A stretch of 55,542 nt of DNA from NCBI GenBank assembly GCA_025363585.1, contig JANYDN010000313.1, positions 1 to 55,542 on the forward strand. Reading direction: 5' to 3'. Positions 44,658 through 53,273 of the stretch are shown one piece after another. The stretch is from Verrucomicrobiota bacterium. Its GTDB lineage: Bacteria; Verrucomicrobiota; Verrucomicrobiia; Limisphaerales; UBA9464. Below the pieces are notes generated by a model. The model saw only the letters and a program-made list of their open reading frames with translations, made no database searches and was not told where the DNA came from. The position numbers were made by a program, and so were the translations under genes. Every line of letters begins with the position of its first letter. Positions within the stretch are counted from its first letter, which is position 1.

Positions 44658-44849
44658 ATGAAGAATCGATGGACGGTGGCGTTCCCCTTGGACGGCGAGC
44701 TCGAGGTGTTGGCGGTGTTCGGCGGGAGTCGCGTGGTGAGGTTGCGAAGCGGGCGGATGGAGATCCGGGGAGGCGAGGCGTCGGAACGCGCGGAGGCCCG
44801 CGAATGGACCTCGTTGTTTTGCCACGAGGCGCTGCCGGGCTCGCGTTGA
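44658..44849 (+). CDS. Small protein of unknown function (63 aa)
   Basis: MKNRWTVAFPLDGELEVLAVFGGSRVVRLRSGRMEIRGGEASERAEAREWTSLFCHEALPGSR; plausible but short. Confidence 0.35.
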   Translation: MKNRWTVAFPLDGELEVLAVFGGSRVVRLRSGRMEIRGGEASERAEAREWTSLFCHEALPGSR

Positions 44850-44895
44850 GCGAGCGGTGGACGGCGCGTGGGTGGCGGCGGCCCTGCCGCCACTC

Positions 44896-45108
44896 CTAAG
44901 CCGTATCCATGCAGTAGCGGCCGAGGAATTATCTCACGCCAAGCCGGGCCAAGGCGATCCAAGGCGGCCGAATCCGCCGGGGTATCAACTCGCCGAACGG
45001 TGGGATCCAATCTCTGGTTCCCGATACACGTTCCCGCCTTCTTGGCCGGCCTTGGTCCCCCTTGGCGTGAGTTTTTCTTGAATTCCGACTGCATGGATCC
45101 GGCTAAAG
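44896..45108. mobile_element. MITE-like repeat copy A (internally shortened)
   Basis: Left CTAAGCCGTATCCATGCAGTA, right GACTGCATGGATCCGGCTAAAG; inner core ATTATCTCACGCCAAGCCGGGCCAAGG...TTGGTCCCCCTTGGCGTGAG. Confidence 0.82.
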
Positions 45109-45116
45109 TTCCGGCT

Positions 45117-46250
45117 CTATAACCCGAACCAGCGGGCGCGACGGCTGGACCCGAAGTTATCCTTGTCGACGCGCAGCGCGACCGACGGCGCGTGATAGGT
45201 TCCGGTGGGTCCCTCGGGATCGGAAAAGAAATCGACGTCGACACGGCCGATCCGACCCGCGCCGAATTCGAGGTAACACGAGCCGGTTCCCTGGTGTGTC
45301 ACCGGGGCTTCCTCGCCCCGCAGGCGGGCGATCAGCGTCCTGGCAACGGCCCGCGCGGCGCCTTCCGCGAAGACGCCGGCCTTGGGCGTGCCTTGCCGCG
45401 CGCAATCACCCACCGCGTACACGTCGGGAAACCGCGTCTCGAGTGTCTTCGGCTTCACCGGCACATAGCCATCCTCGGTCATGCCGCTGGCCTCCAGGAT
45501 CCGGGGCGCGCGATTCACGGGCACGCCGAGGAAAAGATCGAAGGGGAACTCGCGTCCGTCGTCGATGGTCGCGATCCGGCGTTTGGCATCGATCGATCTG
45601 ACTTCCCGGTCCGCGACGAACGTGATGTCGCGTTCGGCGAAGGCCGCGAGCAACGCGCGCGAGGTCTCGGGCGAGGGCGGCACCGGGGTTTCGAGCGGCA
45701 GAATCAGGGTGATCTTGCAGGCATTCCGGATCCCGCGGGTCACGAGGTAATCGTGCATCATCAGCACCGTTTCGCTGGGCGCCGGCGGGCATTTGAACGG
45801 CGCGCCGCATACGCCGACGACGATGTTGCCCCCGGCGAACGCCGGCAGGATCCCCGCGACGCGCACCGCGCCCTCGACCGTATAGAACTCGTTGACGTCC
45901 GCGAGCCCGGGAGTGGCGTCGAAGTCATAGTCGGCCCCGAGCGCGAGGACCAGATAGTCGGCCTCGTGCGTGCCTTGGTCGGTCACCACGCGTTTACCCA
46001 TGGGATCGACCGACACGACGGTCTCCTTCAGCAGCCGCACGCCGGGCTTGGCGAACCGGCTATAAGGTAGGCGGACCCGGTCGAGCGTCGTGTGCCCGAA
46101 CATCACGTCGAGTTTCGAATAGCCGAAGACGAAGGCGTCGCCCTTGTCTATCAGCGTCACATCGACGGCGTCGCCGAGGGTCTCGGAAAGCGTTGTGCAG
46201 AGCTCGAGCCCGCCGAAACCGGCGCCGAGAACCAGGATGCGTTTCTTCAT
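45117..46250 (-). CDS. FAD/NAD(P)-dependent oxidoreductase, sulfide:quinone oxidoreductase-like
   Basis: RILVLGAGFGGLELCTTLSE, YLVLALGADYDFDATPGL, VVGVCGAPFKCPPAPSETVLMMHDYL, FPDVYAVGDCARQGTPKAGVFAEGAA. Confidence 0.88.
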   Translation of the reverse strand: MKKRILVLGAGFGGLELCTTLSETLGDAVDVTLIDKGDAFVFGYSKLDVMFGHTTLDRVRLPYSRFAKPGVRLLKETVVSVDPMGKRVVTDQGTHEADYLVLALGADYDFDATPGLADVNEFYTVEGAVRVAGILPAFAGGNIVVGVCGAPFKCPPAPSETVLMMHDYLVTRGIRNACKITLILPLETPVPPSPETSRALLAAFAERDITFVADREVRSIDAKRRIATIDDGREFPFDLFLGVPVNRAPRILEASGMTEDGYVPVKPKTLETRFPDVYAVGDCARQGTPKAGVFAEGAARAVARTLIARLRGEEAPVTHQGTGSCYLEFGAGRIGRVDVDFFSDPEGPTGTYHAPSVALRVDKDNFGSSRRARWFGL

Positions 46251-46422
46251 GGGATGATTGGATTGGCGCCCGTCCGCGGATCCCCGATGTCATCGATCCC
46301 CAATGCACCCGGGTATCCGTCGCGGCCGGACGATATCCTCGGGATGCCCGGGTCGCGGGCAAGAGGCAAATGGCGGGCGGCGGCGGCGTCGGATTCGTCA
46401 ACGCACGCCCCGCGTCGGGCTC

Positions 46423-47754
46423 CTATTCCCGCCGGCCGGGACGGACGGGTTTTCCGGAGAGGGAAAAGCAACGGAGTTCCTCGTCGTTCCGGACATATAG
46501 GTTCCGGTTTGCGAACGCCGGCGCCGCCCAGACGAACTTCTCCTGGAACAGCGGCGACGTCGGATCGATGAGGTGGACGCGGCCCAGTTCGCGGTATCCG
46601 GCCGGCGACAGGTCCGCGTGGATCCAGTCGCCCTGGTCCGTGAACAGGTACTGCGATGCGCCGATCGGCGTCACGTGGACGCACGCGCCGCGCGCCAGAT
46701 GGGTGACCACGTTGGTCTGCCATACCTCGCGCCCCGTCGCCTCCTCGAGACAGACGAACGTCCCTCCGGACCGCGGGCTATAGACGAACCCATCCCTTAT
46801 ATAGGGAGTAGAAGTGTCGCTGAGGATGCGACGCGTGCCGGACGGCGTGTCGGGCCACAGGACCTTTGCCGCGGGCTTCGTCGGGTCGAGGTCGAACATC
46901 CATCCGCTGACGAGCAGCCGGCTTCCGTCGATCACGGGGGTGGAGACGGCGGAGATCCCGGGGCTTCCGCCGGAGACGGTGGGTTCGCGCCAAAAGACGG
47001 CGCCGTTGGTGGGATTCAGCGAGGTGACGGATTGCCGCATCCAGACGATGAGTTGGCGGGTGTCGCCGGCCCCGACGATGACGGGCGAACTCCACGTGGC
47101 CGCCTCGGCCAGCGATTTCCAGACCTCGCGTCCGGTGGCGAGATCGAGCGCGACGACGCCGGCCGCAGGGCGTCCGCCGATGGCCAGGATGAGCAGGTTG
47201 CCGTCGACCATGGGCGACGCGTCGAGGGAGGAGGGGGGAAGTTGGTATTCGGCGTTCAGATCCCGCCTCCAGACCACGGATCCCGTGCGGGCATCGAGGC
47301 AGGAAAGCGTCGAGAACATGCCGATCGCGTATACCTTTCCGTCGTGGACGATCGGCGTGGAACCGGGACCGCGCGTTTGTTCCGAGCCAAAGAACCAGTC
47401 GGGTGCGGGCGCGTCGTATTGGGCGATCCAGATCCGCTTTCCCGAATGGGCGTCGAGACACTGGACCCGCTCGTGGACGACTGGTTTGTCGGTGACGAGA
47501 TCGGATAGGTATAATCTATCGCCAACGACAACCGGACTTGAAATCCCAAGGCCCACCGGGACCTTCCACTTCGGTGCAAGCCCCGTGGAAGGAAGGGACG
47601 GTCGGATGCCCGATTCCCTGTAGACGCCGTCGCGATTTGGCCCGCGCCATTGGGGCCAGTCCGCTCCGGTCACGTCCGGGGCAACCCAGAAAAGCCCCAA
47701 CAACAAGGGAGCGGATAGAATCCAATCCATCCCGGGCAAAGGGCGCGCTGGCAT
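46423..47754 (-). CDS. Secreted PQQ-like beta-propeller repeat protein
   Basis: ADWPQWRGPNRDGVYRESG, VQCLDAHSGKRIWIAQYD, SCLDARTGSVVWRRDL, ALDLATGREVWKSLAE, VCLEEATGREVWQTN; start at 47754 gives a signal peptide. Confidence 0.92.
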   Translation of the reverse strand: MPARPLPGMDWILSAPLLLGLFWVAPDVTGADWPQWRGPNRDGVYRESGIRPSLPSTGLAPKWKVPVGLGISSPVVVGDRLYLSDLVTDKPVVHERVQCLDAHSGKRIWIAQYDAPAPDWFFGSEQTRGPGSTPIVHDGKVYAIGMFSTLSCLDARTGSVVWRRDLNAEYQLPPSSLDASPMVDGNLLILAIGGRPAAGVVALDLATGREVWKSLAEAATWSSPVIVGAGDTRQLIVWMRQSVTSLNPTNGAVFWREPTVSGGSPGISAVSTPVIDGSRLLVSGWMFDLDPTKPAAKVLWPDTPSGTRRILSDTSTPYIRDGFVYSPRSGGTFVCLEEATGREVWQTNVVTHLARGACVHVTPIGASQYLFTDQGDWIHADLSPAGYRELGRVHLIDPTSPLFQEKFVWAAPAFANRNLYVRNDEELRCFSLSGKPVRPGRRE

Positions 47755-47962
47755 GATGCCGTGGACGATACCATGCGGCGTTGGGCCCGTCCCCGGGTAT
47801 TGTGCCTCCGCGTCATGGGGCAGCGTGGCGCCGGGCGGCGTCACGCGGCGCGGCCGTACTGGCTGCAAGGTTGGTTCTCGATCCCACGATCCCCATTCGT
47901 CCTTGGGTCGGTTCGAGTCGGGACCGAAGCTTCCGTCGGGGAATATAAGGGGCATCATCCAG

Positions 47963-48347
47963 CTTTTCGTGTGTTTCGTGGTTCAGAAAGTTCCGAAATA
48001 GAAACCACGAAATACACGAAACACACGAAAAGTCGCGATGGCTGAGTGGGTCTCCACGAGGCGGCCACGGGTTGTAATCGAGTCGCAGCGGATCCGCCTG
48101 TCGCGGCCCGGAATAGACATGTCCCATCCAACTTTTCGTGTGGTTCGTGTGGTTCGTGGTTCAAAAGTTCCGAAGTGGAAACCACGAAATACACCAAACA
48201 CACGAAAAGTCGCCGTGACTGGGCGGAACCCCAGGGTCCGACCCACGGCCCATTTAGTTATCGAGTCCCGGCGGACTCACCGGTCGCGTTCCGGAACATG
48301 GATGCCACCATCCAACTTTTCGTGTGGTTCGTGTGTTTCGTGGTTCA
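47963..48347. repeat. Array of ACCACGAAACACACGAAA-class inverted repeats (three units)
   Basis: 47963-48032 (both arms), 48131-48210 (both arms), 48315-48347 (single arm CTTTTCGTGTGGTTCGTGTGTTTCGTGGTTC). Confidence 0.93.
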
Positions 48348-48503
48348 AAAAACCCGAAGCAAGCGAGCATGAACCAAGCAAACGGCTGCGACGGGATCGG
48401 ATTTCGTGGTGGTAGAACGTTCCAAGGTTCGACGAGCGCGCGGTTTGCGGTGATGGTTCGGCTTTGAAAACCTTGCCGTGCCCTGCAAGGTCGTGGCCGA
48501 TTT

Positions 48504-49568
48504 ATGAGGAACGTGTTGTTGGCGTCGTTGACCGGCACGGTGGCATTCGTCTCGTGCTCCGCCGAGCCACGCGATGATTGGGCCCTGATGAAACCCATGG
48601 TCCCGCGCGGCTACCTGGCCGTGCGCGCCACCGAACCCATCGTCGTCGACGGAAAGCTGGACGATGCCTCGTGGGCGCGGGCGCCGTGGACCGAGGATTT
48701 CGTCGACATCGAGGGCGCCGCCAAACCGGTGCCGAAGCATCGCACCCGTGCGAAGATGCTTTGGGACGACACCTATTTCTATATCGCCGCGGAGCTCACC
48801 GAGCCGCACGTGTGGGGCACGATCAAGGAGCGCGACGCCGTCATTTTCCAGGACCCGGATTTCGAGGTGTTCATCGATCCCGATGGCGATAGCCACCAGT
48901 ACTACGAGTTCGAGATGAACGCGCTCAACACCGTGTGGGACCTGCGTCTGGTGAAGGCCTACAAGGACGGCGGGCCCGCGCTGAACGAGTGGAACATCGC
49001 GGGACTCAAGACGGGTGTGCACGTCGACGGCACGTTGAACGACCCCAGCGACACGGACCGTTCGTGGACGGTGGAAATCGCCATGCCGTGGGCGGCGTTG
49101 AAGGAGTTCTCGCGCCAAGCCTGCCCGCCGAAGGACGGCGACCGGTGGCGCGTCGATTTTTCCCGGGTGGAATGGAAGATCGAGACGGCCGGCGGGTATA
49201 AGAAGGTGCCAAAGACACCGGAAGACAACTGGGTGTGGTCGCCGACGGGAATCGTGGACATGCACCGGCCGGAGCGGTGGGGGCTGGTGGAATTCACGAA
49301 GGCGACGTCCGCGGATCACGCGGTGACGCCCGGACCCGTCGAGGCCGCGCGCGATCTGTTGCAGGGTATTTATTATGCCGAGCGGATGTATCACGCGAAG
49401 ACCAAGCAATACTCGGCGGACCCGGCGAAGATCGGACTGCAGGATCCGCCGGCGGGTCTCGAGTTGGTTTCGACAAAGGATGGGTGGACCGCATCGATTC
49501 CGTTCAAGGACGGGACGGTGACGCGCCGGGCCAAGATTCGGCAGGACGCGTTGTTCACGGTGGAGTGA
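48504..49568 (+). CDS. CBM9-like (carbohydrate-binding family 9 / DOMON-like) domain protein
   Basis: AVRATEPIVVDGKLDDASWARAPWTEDFVDIEG..., RTRAKMLWDDTYFYIAAELTEPHVWGT, DPDFEVFIDPDGDSHQYYEFEMNALNTVWDLRL, WTVEIAMPWAAL. Confidence 0.9.
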   Translation: MRNVLLASLTGTVAFVSCSAEPRDDWALMKPMVPRGYLAVRATEPIVVDGKLDDASWARAPWTEDFVDIEGAAKPVPKHRTRAKMLWDDTYFYIAAELTEPHVWGTIKERDAVIFQDPDFEVFIDPDGDSHQYYEFEMNALNTVWDLRLVKAYKDGGPALNEWNIAGLKTGVHVDGTLNDPSDTDRSWTVEIAMPWAALKEFSRQACPPKDGDRWRVDFSRVEWKIETAGGYKKVPKTPEDNWVWSPTGIVDMHRPERWGLVEFTKATSADHAVTPGPVEAARDLLQGIYYAERMYHAKTKQYSADPAKIGLQDPPAGLELVSTKDGWTASIPFKDGTVTRRAKIRQDALFTVE

Positions 49569-49619
49569 GCATTTCCCGGCTTTCCTTGCCGGCAAGGTTC
49601 GGGAAAGGATGCGCCCAGC

Positions 49620-50627
49620 ATGTCCCCGATCTCCCCGCGCCCCGCGTCCCGCCATGCCCATGTGCGTCCGCGATGGCATTGGCTCGCGCTGGCCTCGACG
49701 CTGGCGTTCGGCCGCCTTGGCGCCGTGGACGTCCCGACCATCCAGAGCGTCGCGCCGGTTGGCGGTGAGTTGCAGATCAAGTTCGCCTCGCCCACCGGGT
49801 TCAATGCGGTCATGGAACAATCCGCCGACCTGATCCATTGGCAGCCGGTCTACACGTTCCCCAGGTCCGCGGCCACGCAGACTTATACCGATGTGGGCGC
49901 GCGCTTCGACGCGCTTCGCTATTACCGGGTGGTGCAATCGACGGAAACCAACGCGCTCACCGGCGACCATCTCCACACCTCGGAGGGCGACGTGGTGATC
50001 CATCCCGTGAACCACGCGTCATTCGTGATGACGTGGAAGGACCAGGTGATCTACGCGGACCCGGTCGGCGGCGCGGCGCTCTACAAGAGCTTTCCGCGAC
50101 CGACCTTGGTACTGGTGACCGACATCCACGGCGACCACCTCGACAGCGTGACCCTGAACGGCATCGCCGCCACCAACGCGACGCTGATCGTCCCGCCGGC
50201 GGTCCTGCCGATGATGTCGGCCGGTCTGAAGGCGGCCGCGACGACGATGACCAACGGGGCGACGTTGTCGGTACTCGGCCTGCGCGTGGACACGATCCCG
50301 ATGTACAACACGACGTCGGGACGCACGACGTACCACACCAAAGGGCGGGGGAACGGCTATATCCTGACGCTGGGCGACCGGCGGATCTATATCAGCGGGG
50401 ACACCGAGGACATCCCGGAAATGCTGGCGCTGACGGACATCGACGCGGCGTTCCTGTGCATGAACCTGCCGTTCACGATGGACATCCCGCAGGCGGCGAA
50501 CGCGGCGAAGACCTTTTTGCCGCGGACGGTCTATCCGTACCACTACTCCGGCAGCGACCCGACACAGTTCAAGAAACTGGTCGGAACGAACGTCGACGTG
50601 GAGGTACGCCTGCGGAAGTGGTATTAG
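49620..50627 (+). CDS. Exported UlaG-like metallo-beta-lactamase fold hydrolase
   Basis: DVVIHPVNHASFVMTWKDQVIYADPVG, LVTDIHGDHLDS (HxxDHLD-like), NGYILTLGDRRIYISGDTEDIPEM. Confidence 0.82.
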   Translation: MSPISPRPASRHAHVRPRWHWLALASTLAFGRLGAVDVPTIQSVAPVGGELQIKFASPTGFNAVMEQSADLIHWQPVYTFPRSAATQTYTDVGARFDALRYYRVVQSTETNALTGDHLHTSEGDVVIHPVNHASFVMTWKDQVIYADPVGGAALYKSFPRPTLVLVTDIHGDHLDSVTLNGIAATNATLIVPPAVLPMMSAGLKAAATTMTNGATLSVLGLRVDTIPMYNTTSGRTTYHTKGRGNGYILTLGDRRIYISGDTEDIPEMLALTDIDAAFLCMNLPFTMDIPQAANAAKTFLPRTVYPYHYSGSDPTQFKKLVGTNVDVEVRLRKWY

Positions 50628-50668
50628 ACGGGATCCGGCGGGGATCCGGCCTGAGACGCTGCGCTGGT

Positions 50669-50756
50669 CTTTTGACAGGATTAACAGGATTTACGGGATT
50701 GAGCCTTGGCCAGCCAGCCTAGGACATCCTGTAAATTCTGTTAATCCTGTCAAAAG
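50669..50756. repeat. GACAGGATTAACAGGATTTACGGGATT-class inverted repeat, copy 1
   Basis: Left CTTTTGACAGGATTAACAGGATTTACGGGATT; right ATCCTGTAAATTCTGTTAATCCTGTCAAAAG. Confidence 0.95.
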
Positions 50757-50800
50757 GTGGTCGGGATGAACGGAATGTCGACGTGCGGTCGTGGGTTAGA

Positions 50801-50931
50801 GGTTCGGAATATTGAACCACGAACCACACGAAACACACGAAAAGTCCAAGCAATCAGACTTTCTTTGCCTTGGTGGAACATCAAATACGTCGAACAACTT
50901 TTCGTGGGATTCGTGGTTCAAACCATTCCGA
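50801..50931. repeat. ACCACGAA-class inverted repeat, opposite arm order
   Basis: GTTCGGAATATTGAACCACGAACCACACGAAACACACGAAAAGT ... ACTTTTCGTGGGATTCGTGGTTCAAACCATTCCGAA. Confidence 0.9.
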
Positions 50932-51110
50932 AGTATGGGATGAGGGATCGACGTCGTGCTGTGTTTTGAAAGGGCTATTGGGGAAAACGATCGACAGCCC
51001 CACGAGCGCGGCGATGCGTCTCCGGTTTTTGGCGAATCGTTTCATCGTGGAATCGGCAGGGGGACGGGATGCCGTGTGTCCAGGCCAACAAAGTCGCCTG
51101 CGCGGGAAGT

Positions 51111-51188
51111 CTTGACAGGATTGACAAGATTTACGGGATTAAGGTCCGGCCGGCCAAATCCTGTTCATCCTTATAATCCTGTCAAAAG
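51111..51188. repeat. GACAGGATT-class inverted repeat, copy 2
   Basis: Left CTTGACAGGATTGACAAGATTTACGGGATT; right AATCCTGTTCATCCTTATAATCCTGTCAAAAG. Confidence 0.94.
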
Positions 51189-51222
51189 CGAGTCGGGACC
51201 GGCGTGTCCTTCCGTGACGGGG

Positions 51223-51310
51223 TTTTCGACAGGATTTACAGGATTTACGGGATTGAGTGCTTGTCTGGGAATTGCCGGCATCCTGTAAATCCCGTTAATC
51301 CTGTCAAAAG
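51223..51310. repeat. GACAGGATT-class inverted repeat, copy 3
   Basis: Left TTTTCGACAGGATTTACAGGATTTACGGGATT; right CATCCTGTAAATCCCGTTAATCCTGTCAAAAG. Confidence 0.95.
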
Positions 51311-51340
51311 TGTCACCGTCGCCCGGTCGGGAAGACCCCG

Positions 51341-52228
51341 TCATTTCGCGGCCGGCTTAAGGATCCTGTCGAAGAACGCGAACATCGCCGCGTCGGCCTT
51401 CGCCGCGTCCTCGCCCTTGAAGCCGTGGCCGGCGCCGTCGAGCGTCAGCAACTCGGCCTCGACCGCGCTCGCCTTCAGGCGATCCACCATCCACTCGGCT
51501 TGCTCGTGGCCCACATAGGTATCCTTCGTGCCGTGGATGCAAAGGGTCGGCGCGGAACGCGGCGTCACCCAATACAACGGGCTTCCCGCGATGTGTTCCC
51601 TGCGCTTCTCGTCGAGATTGCCGCCGAAGAACAACGGCAACACCTCGTGGGCATCGACGCTCTTGCCGTAGGATTTCGTGAAATCGCTCGGGCCGTAGAA
51701 ACTCACCACGCACTGGACGTCGCTCGACGGCCCGGAATTGGCCTCGCCTTCGAACTCTTTGACGCCGGCCGTGACGCCGAGGAACAACGCGAGGTGTCCG
51801 CCGGCGGATCCTCCCATCGCGCCGATGCGATTGGGATCGATGTTATACTTCGCGGCGTTGGCGCGGAGCCATCGGACGGAGGCCTTGCAATCCTGGACGG
51901 CAGCGGGGAACCGGTAGGCCGGGGACAACCTATAGGTGACGGTGACCGCGACGTAGCCGCGCTCGGCGAGCGTCATGCAGAGGCGGTCGTAGCCATCGCG
52001 CGTGCCGGCGCGGAACCCGCCGCCATGGATGCAAACGACGGCTGGGAACGGGCCGTTGCCTTGCTTGGGTCGAGCGAGGTCCAGATGGAGATGCTGGTTG
52101 TCGTGGTTGGCGAACTCGATGCCGCGCTCGAAGGCGACGGTGTCGGGAACCACCGGATCGGCGGCGCGGGCGAAGATGGAGAACAACGAGAACGCGACCA
52201 CGGACGCGACCAATGCGAAGGGCTTCAT
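51341..52228 (-). CDS. Secreted alpha/beta hydrolase (esterase/lipase, BD-FAE-like)
   Basis: Signal peptide MKPFALVASVVAFSLFSIFARA; AVVCIHGGGFRAGTRDGYD, GAMGGSAGGHLALFLG, LCIHGTKDTYVGHEQA, GAGHGF. Confidence 0.92.
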   Translation of the reverse strand: MKPFALVASVVAFSLFSIFARAADPVVPDTVAFERGIEFANHDNQHLHLDLARPKQGNGPFPAVVCIHGGGFRAGTRDGYDRLCMTLAERGYVAVTVTYRLSPAYRFPAAVQDCKASVRWLRANAAKYNIDPNRIGAMGGSAGGHLALFLGVTAGVKEFEGEANSGPSSDVQCVVSFYGPSDFTKSYGKSVDAHEVLPLFFGGNLDEKRREHIAGSPLYWVTPRSAPTLCIHGTKDTYVGHEQAEWMVDRLKASAVEAELLTLDGAGHGFKGEDAAKADAAMFAFFDRILKPAAK

Positions 52229-52383
52229 GGGAGTGACGACGGTGGTACCGCGGGCGGGACTTGTTGGCGAGCGCCGGTTTGGTATCGCGCGGAGCGGGGA
52301 GCACCGCGTGTGGAGGAATTGGGGGAACCACGAACCACACCAACCACACGAAAGGTCGAGGCGGGTAATCTTACAGAAGGAAA

Positions 52384-52676
52384 CTAAACCGGAGTGATGC
52401 AGTAGCGGCAGAGGAATTATCTCACGCCAAGCCGGACCAAGGCCATCCAAGGGGGACAAAGACCGCAGGGGTGTCATTTCACCGAACGGTGGGATCCGAT
52501 GTCTGGGTCTCGATCCGCGTTCGCGCCTTCTTGGCCAGCCTTGGCCCCCCTTGGCGTGAGATAATCCGGTTATCCCAACGAATCGCTCTGGATCGGCTTC
52601 GGCTCTTGGTCTCTTCGCGCCTTCGCGGCTTCGCGTGAGTCTCCCTTGGGCTTCCACTGCATCAGGTCCCGGCTTA
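52384..52676. mobile_element. MITE-like repeat copy B (~293 bp)
   Basis: Left CTAAACCGGAGTGATGCAGTAGCGGCAGAGGAATTATCTCACGCCAAGCCGG; right TTGGCGTGAGATAAT...ACTGCATCAGGTCCCGGCTTAG. Confidence 0.85.
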
Positions 52677-52789
52677 GAGCCGCGGGTGGCGGCGGCCCTG
52701 TTGTCGCCGGTGCGTGTACAACACCTGCGCAGGCGGGCCTGCTCGCCGAAGCTCAGGGCGCAGGCGAGACGCCCGCGCTACATCCCGGC

Positions 52790-53125
52790 TCAGGCCTTTT
52801 TCACGAAGCACGCCTTCAGGCCCAACGCCACGCCGTCGATCTTGCAGGAGATCTCGTGGTCGCCGTCGACGAGTTTGATGCTCTTGGATTTCGACCCGCC
52901 CTTTAGAACCTGCGACGAGCCCTTCAGCTTCAGGTCCTTTATGAGCACCACGCAATCGCCGTCCGCCAACACGGTGCCGTGGGCGTCCTTGACCACCCGC
53001 GCGGCCGGCGGCGCCTCGGGCACGGCTTCGCGCGGCCATTCGTGGCCGCACGTCACGCATTCGAATCGATCGGCGTGTTCCAGGACGTCTTCCATGGTGC
53101 ACATCGGGCAGGCAATCGCGCTCAC
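52790..53125 (-). CDS. PhnA/YjdM-like zinc-ribbon protein
   Basis: CPMCTMEDVLEHADRFECVTCGHEW zinc ribbon; DAHGTVLADGDCVVLIKDLKLKGSSQVLKGGSKSKSIKLVDGDHEISCKIDG; GTG start at 53125 inferred. Confidence 0.9.
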   Translation of the reverse strand: MSAIACPMCTMEDVLEHADRFECVTCGHEWPREAVPEAPPAARVVKDAHGTVLADGDCVVLIKDLKLKGSSQVLKGGSKSKSIKLVDGDHEISCKIDGVALGLKACFVKKA

Positions 53126-53273
53126 GCCGACAGCGTGGACCGGGGAATTTCGGGTGGGAAGCCGGGAACGCATCGGTGGGCAGTTGCGAACGGCGTCGCC
53201 ATTTGCCGCGTGTTTTGGAACGATTCACGCCAATGTTTCCCCGCGCTTCACACGCACCACGTCGGAACATCTC

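Noticed and set aside
47955-48415. Small ORFs such as HETHEKLD / TKYTKHTKSR-like peptides
   Set aside because: They are translations of the ACCACGAA inverted repeats, not conserved proteins
50669-51310. CAGGATT hairpins as CRISPR or simple terminators
   Set aside because: Palindromic arms around short variable loops, not equal repeats with spacers; no U-tract positioned as expected for a standard terminator
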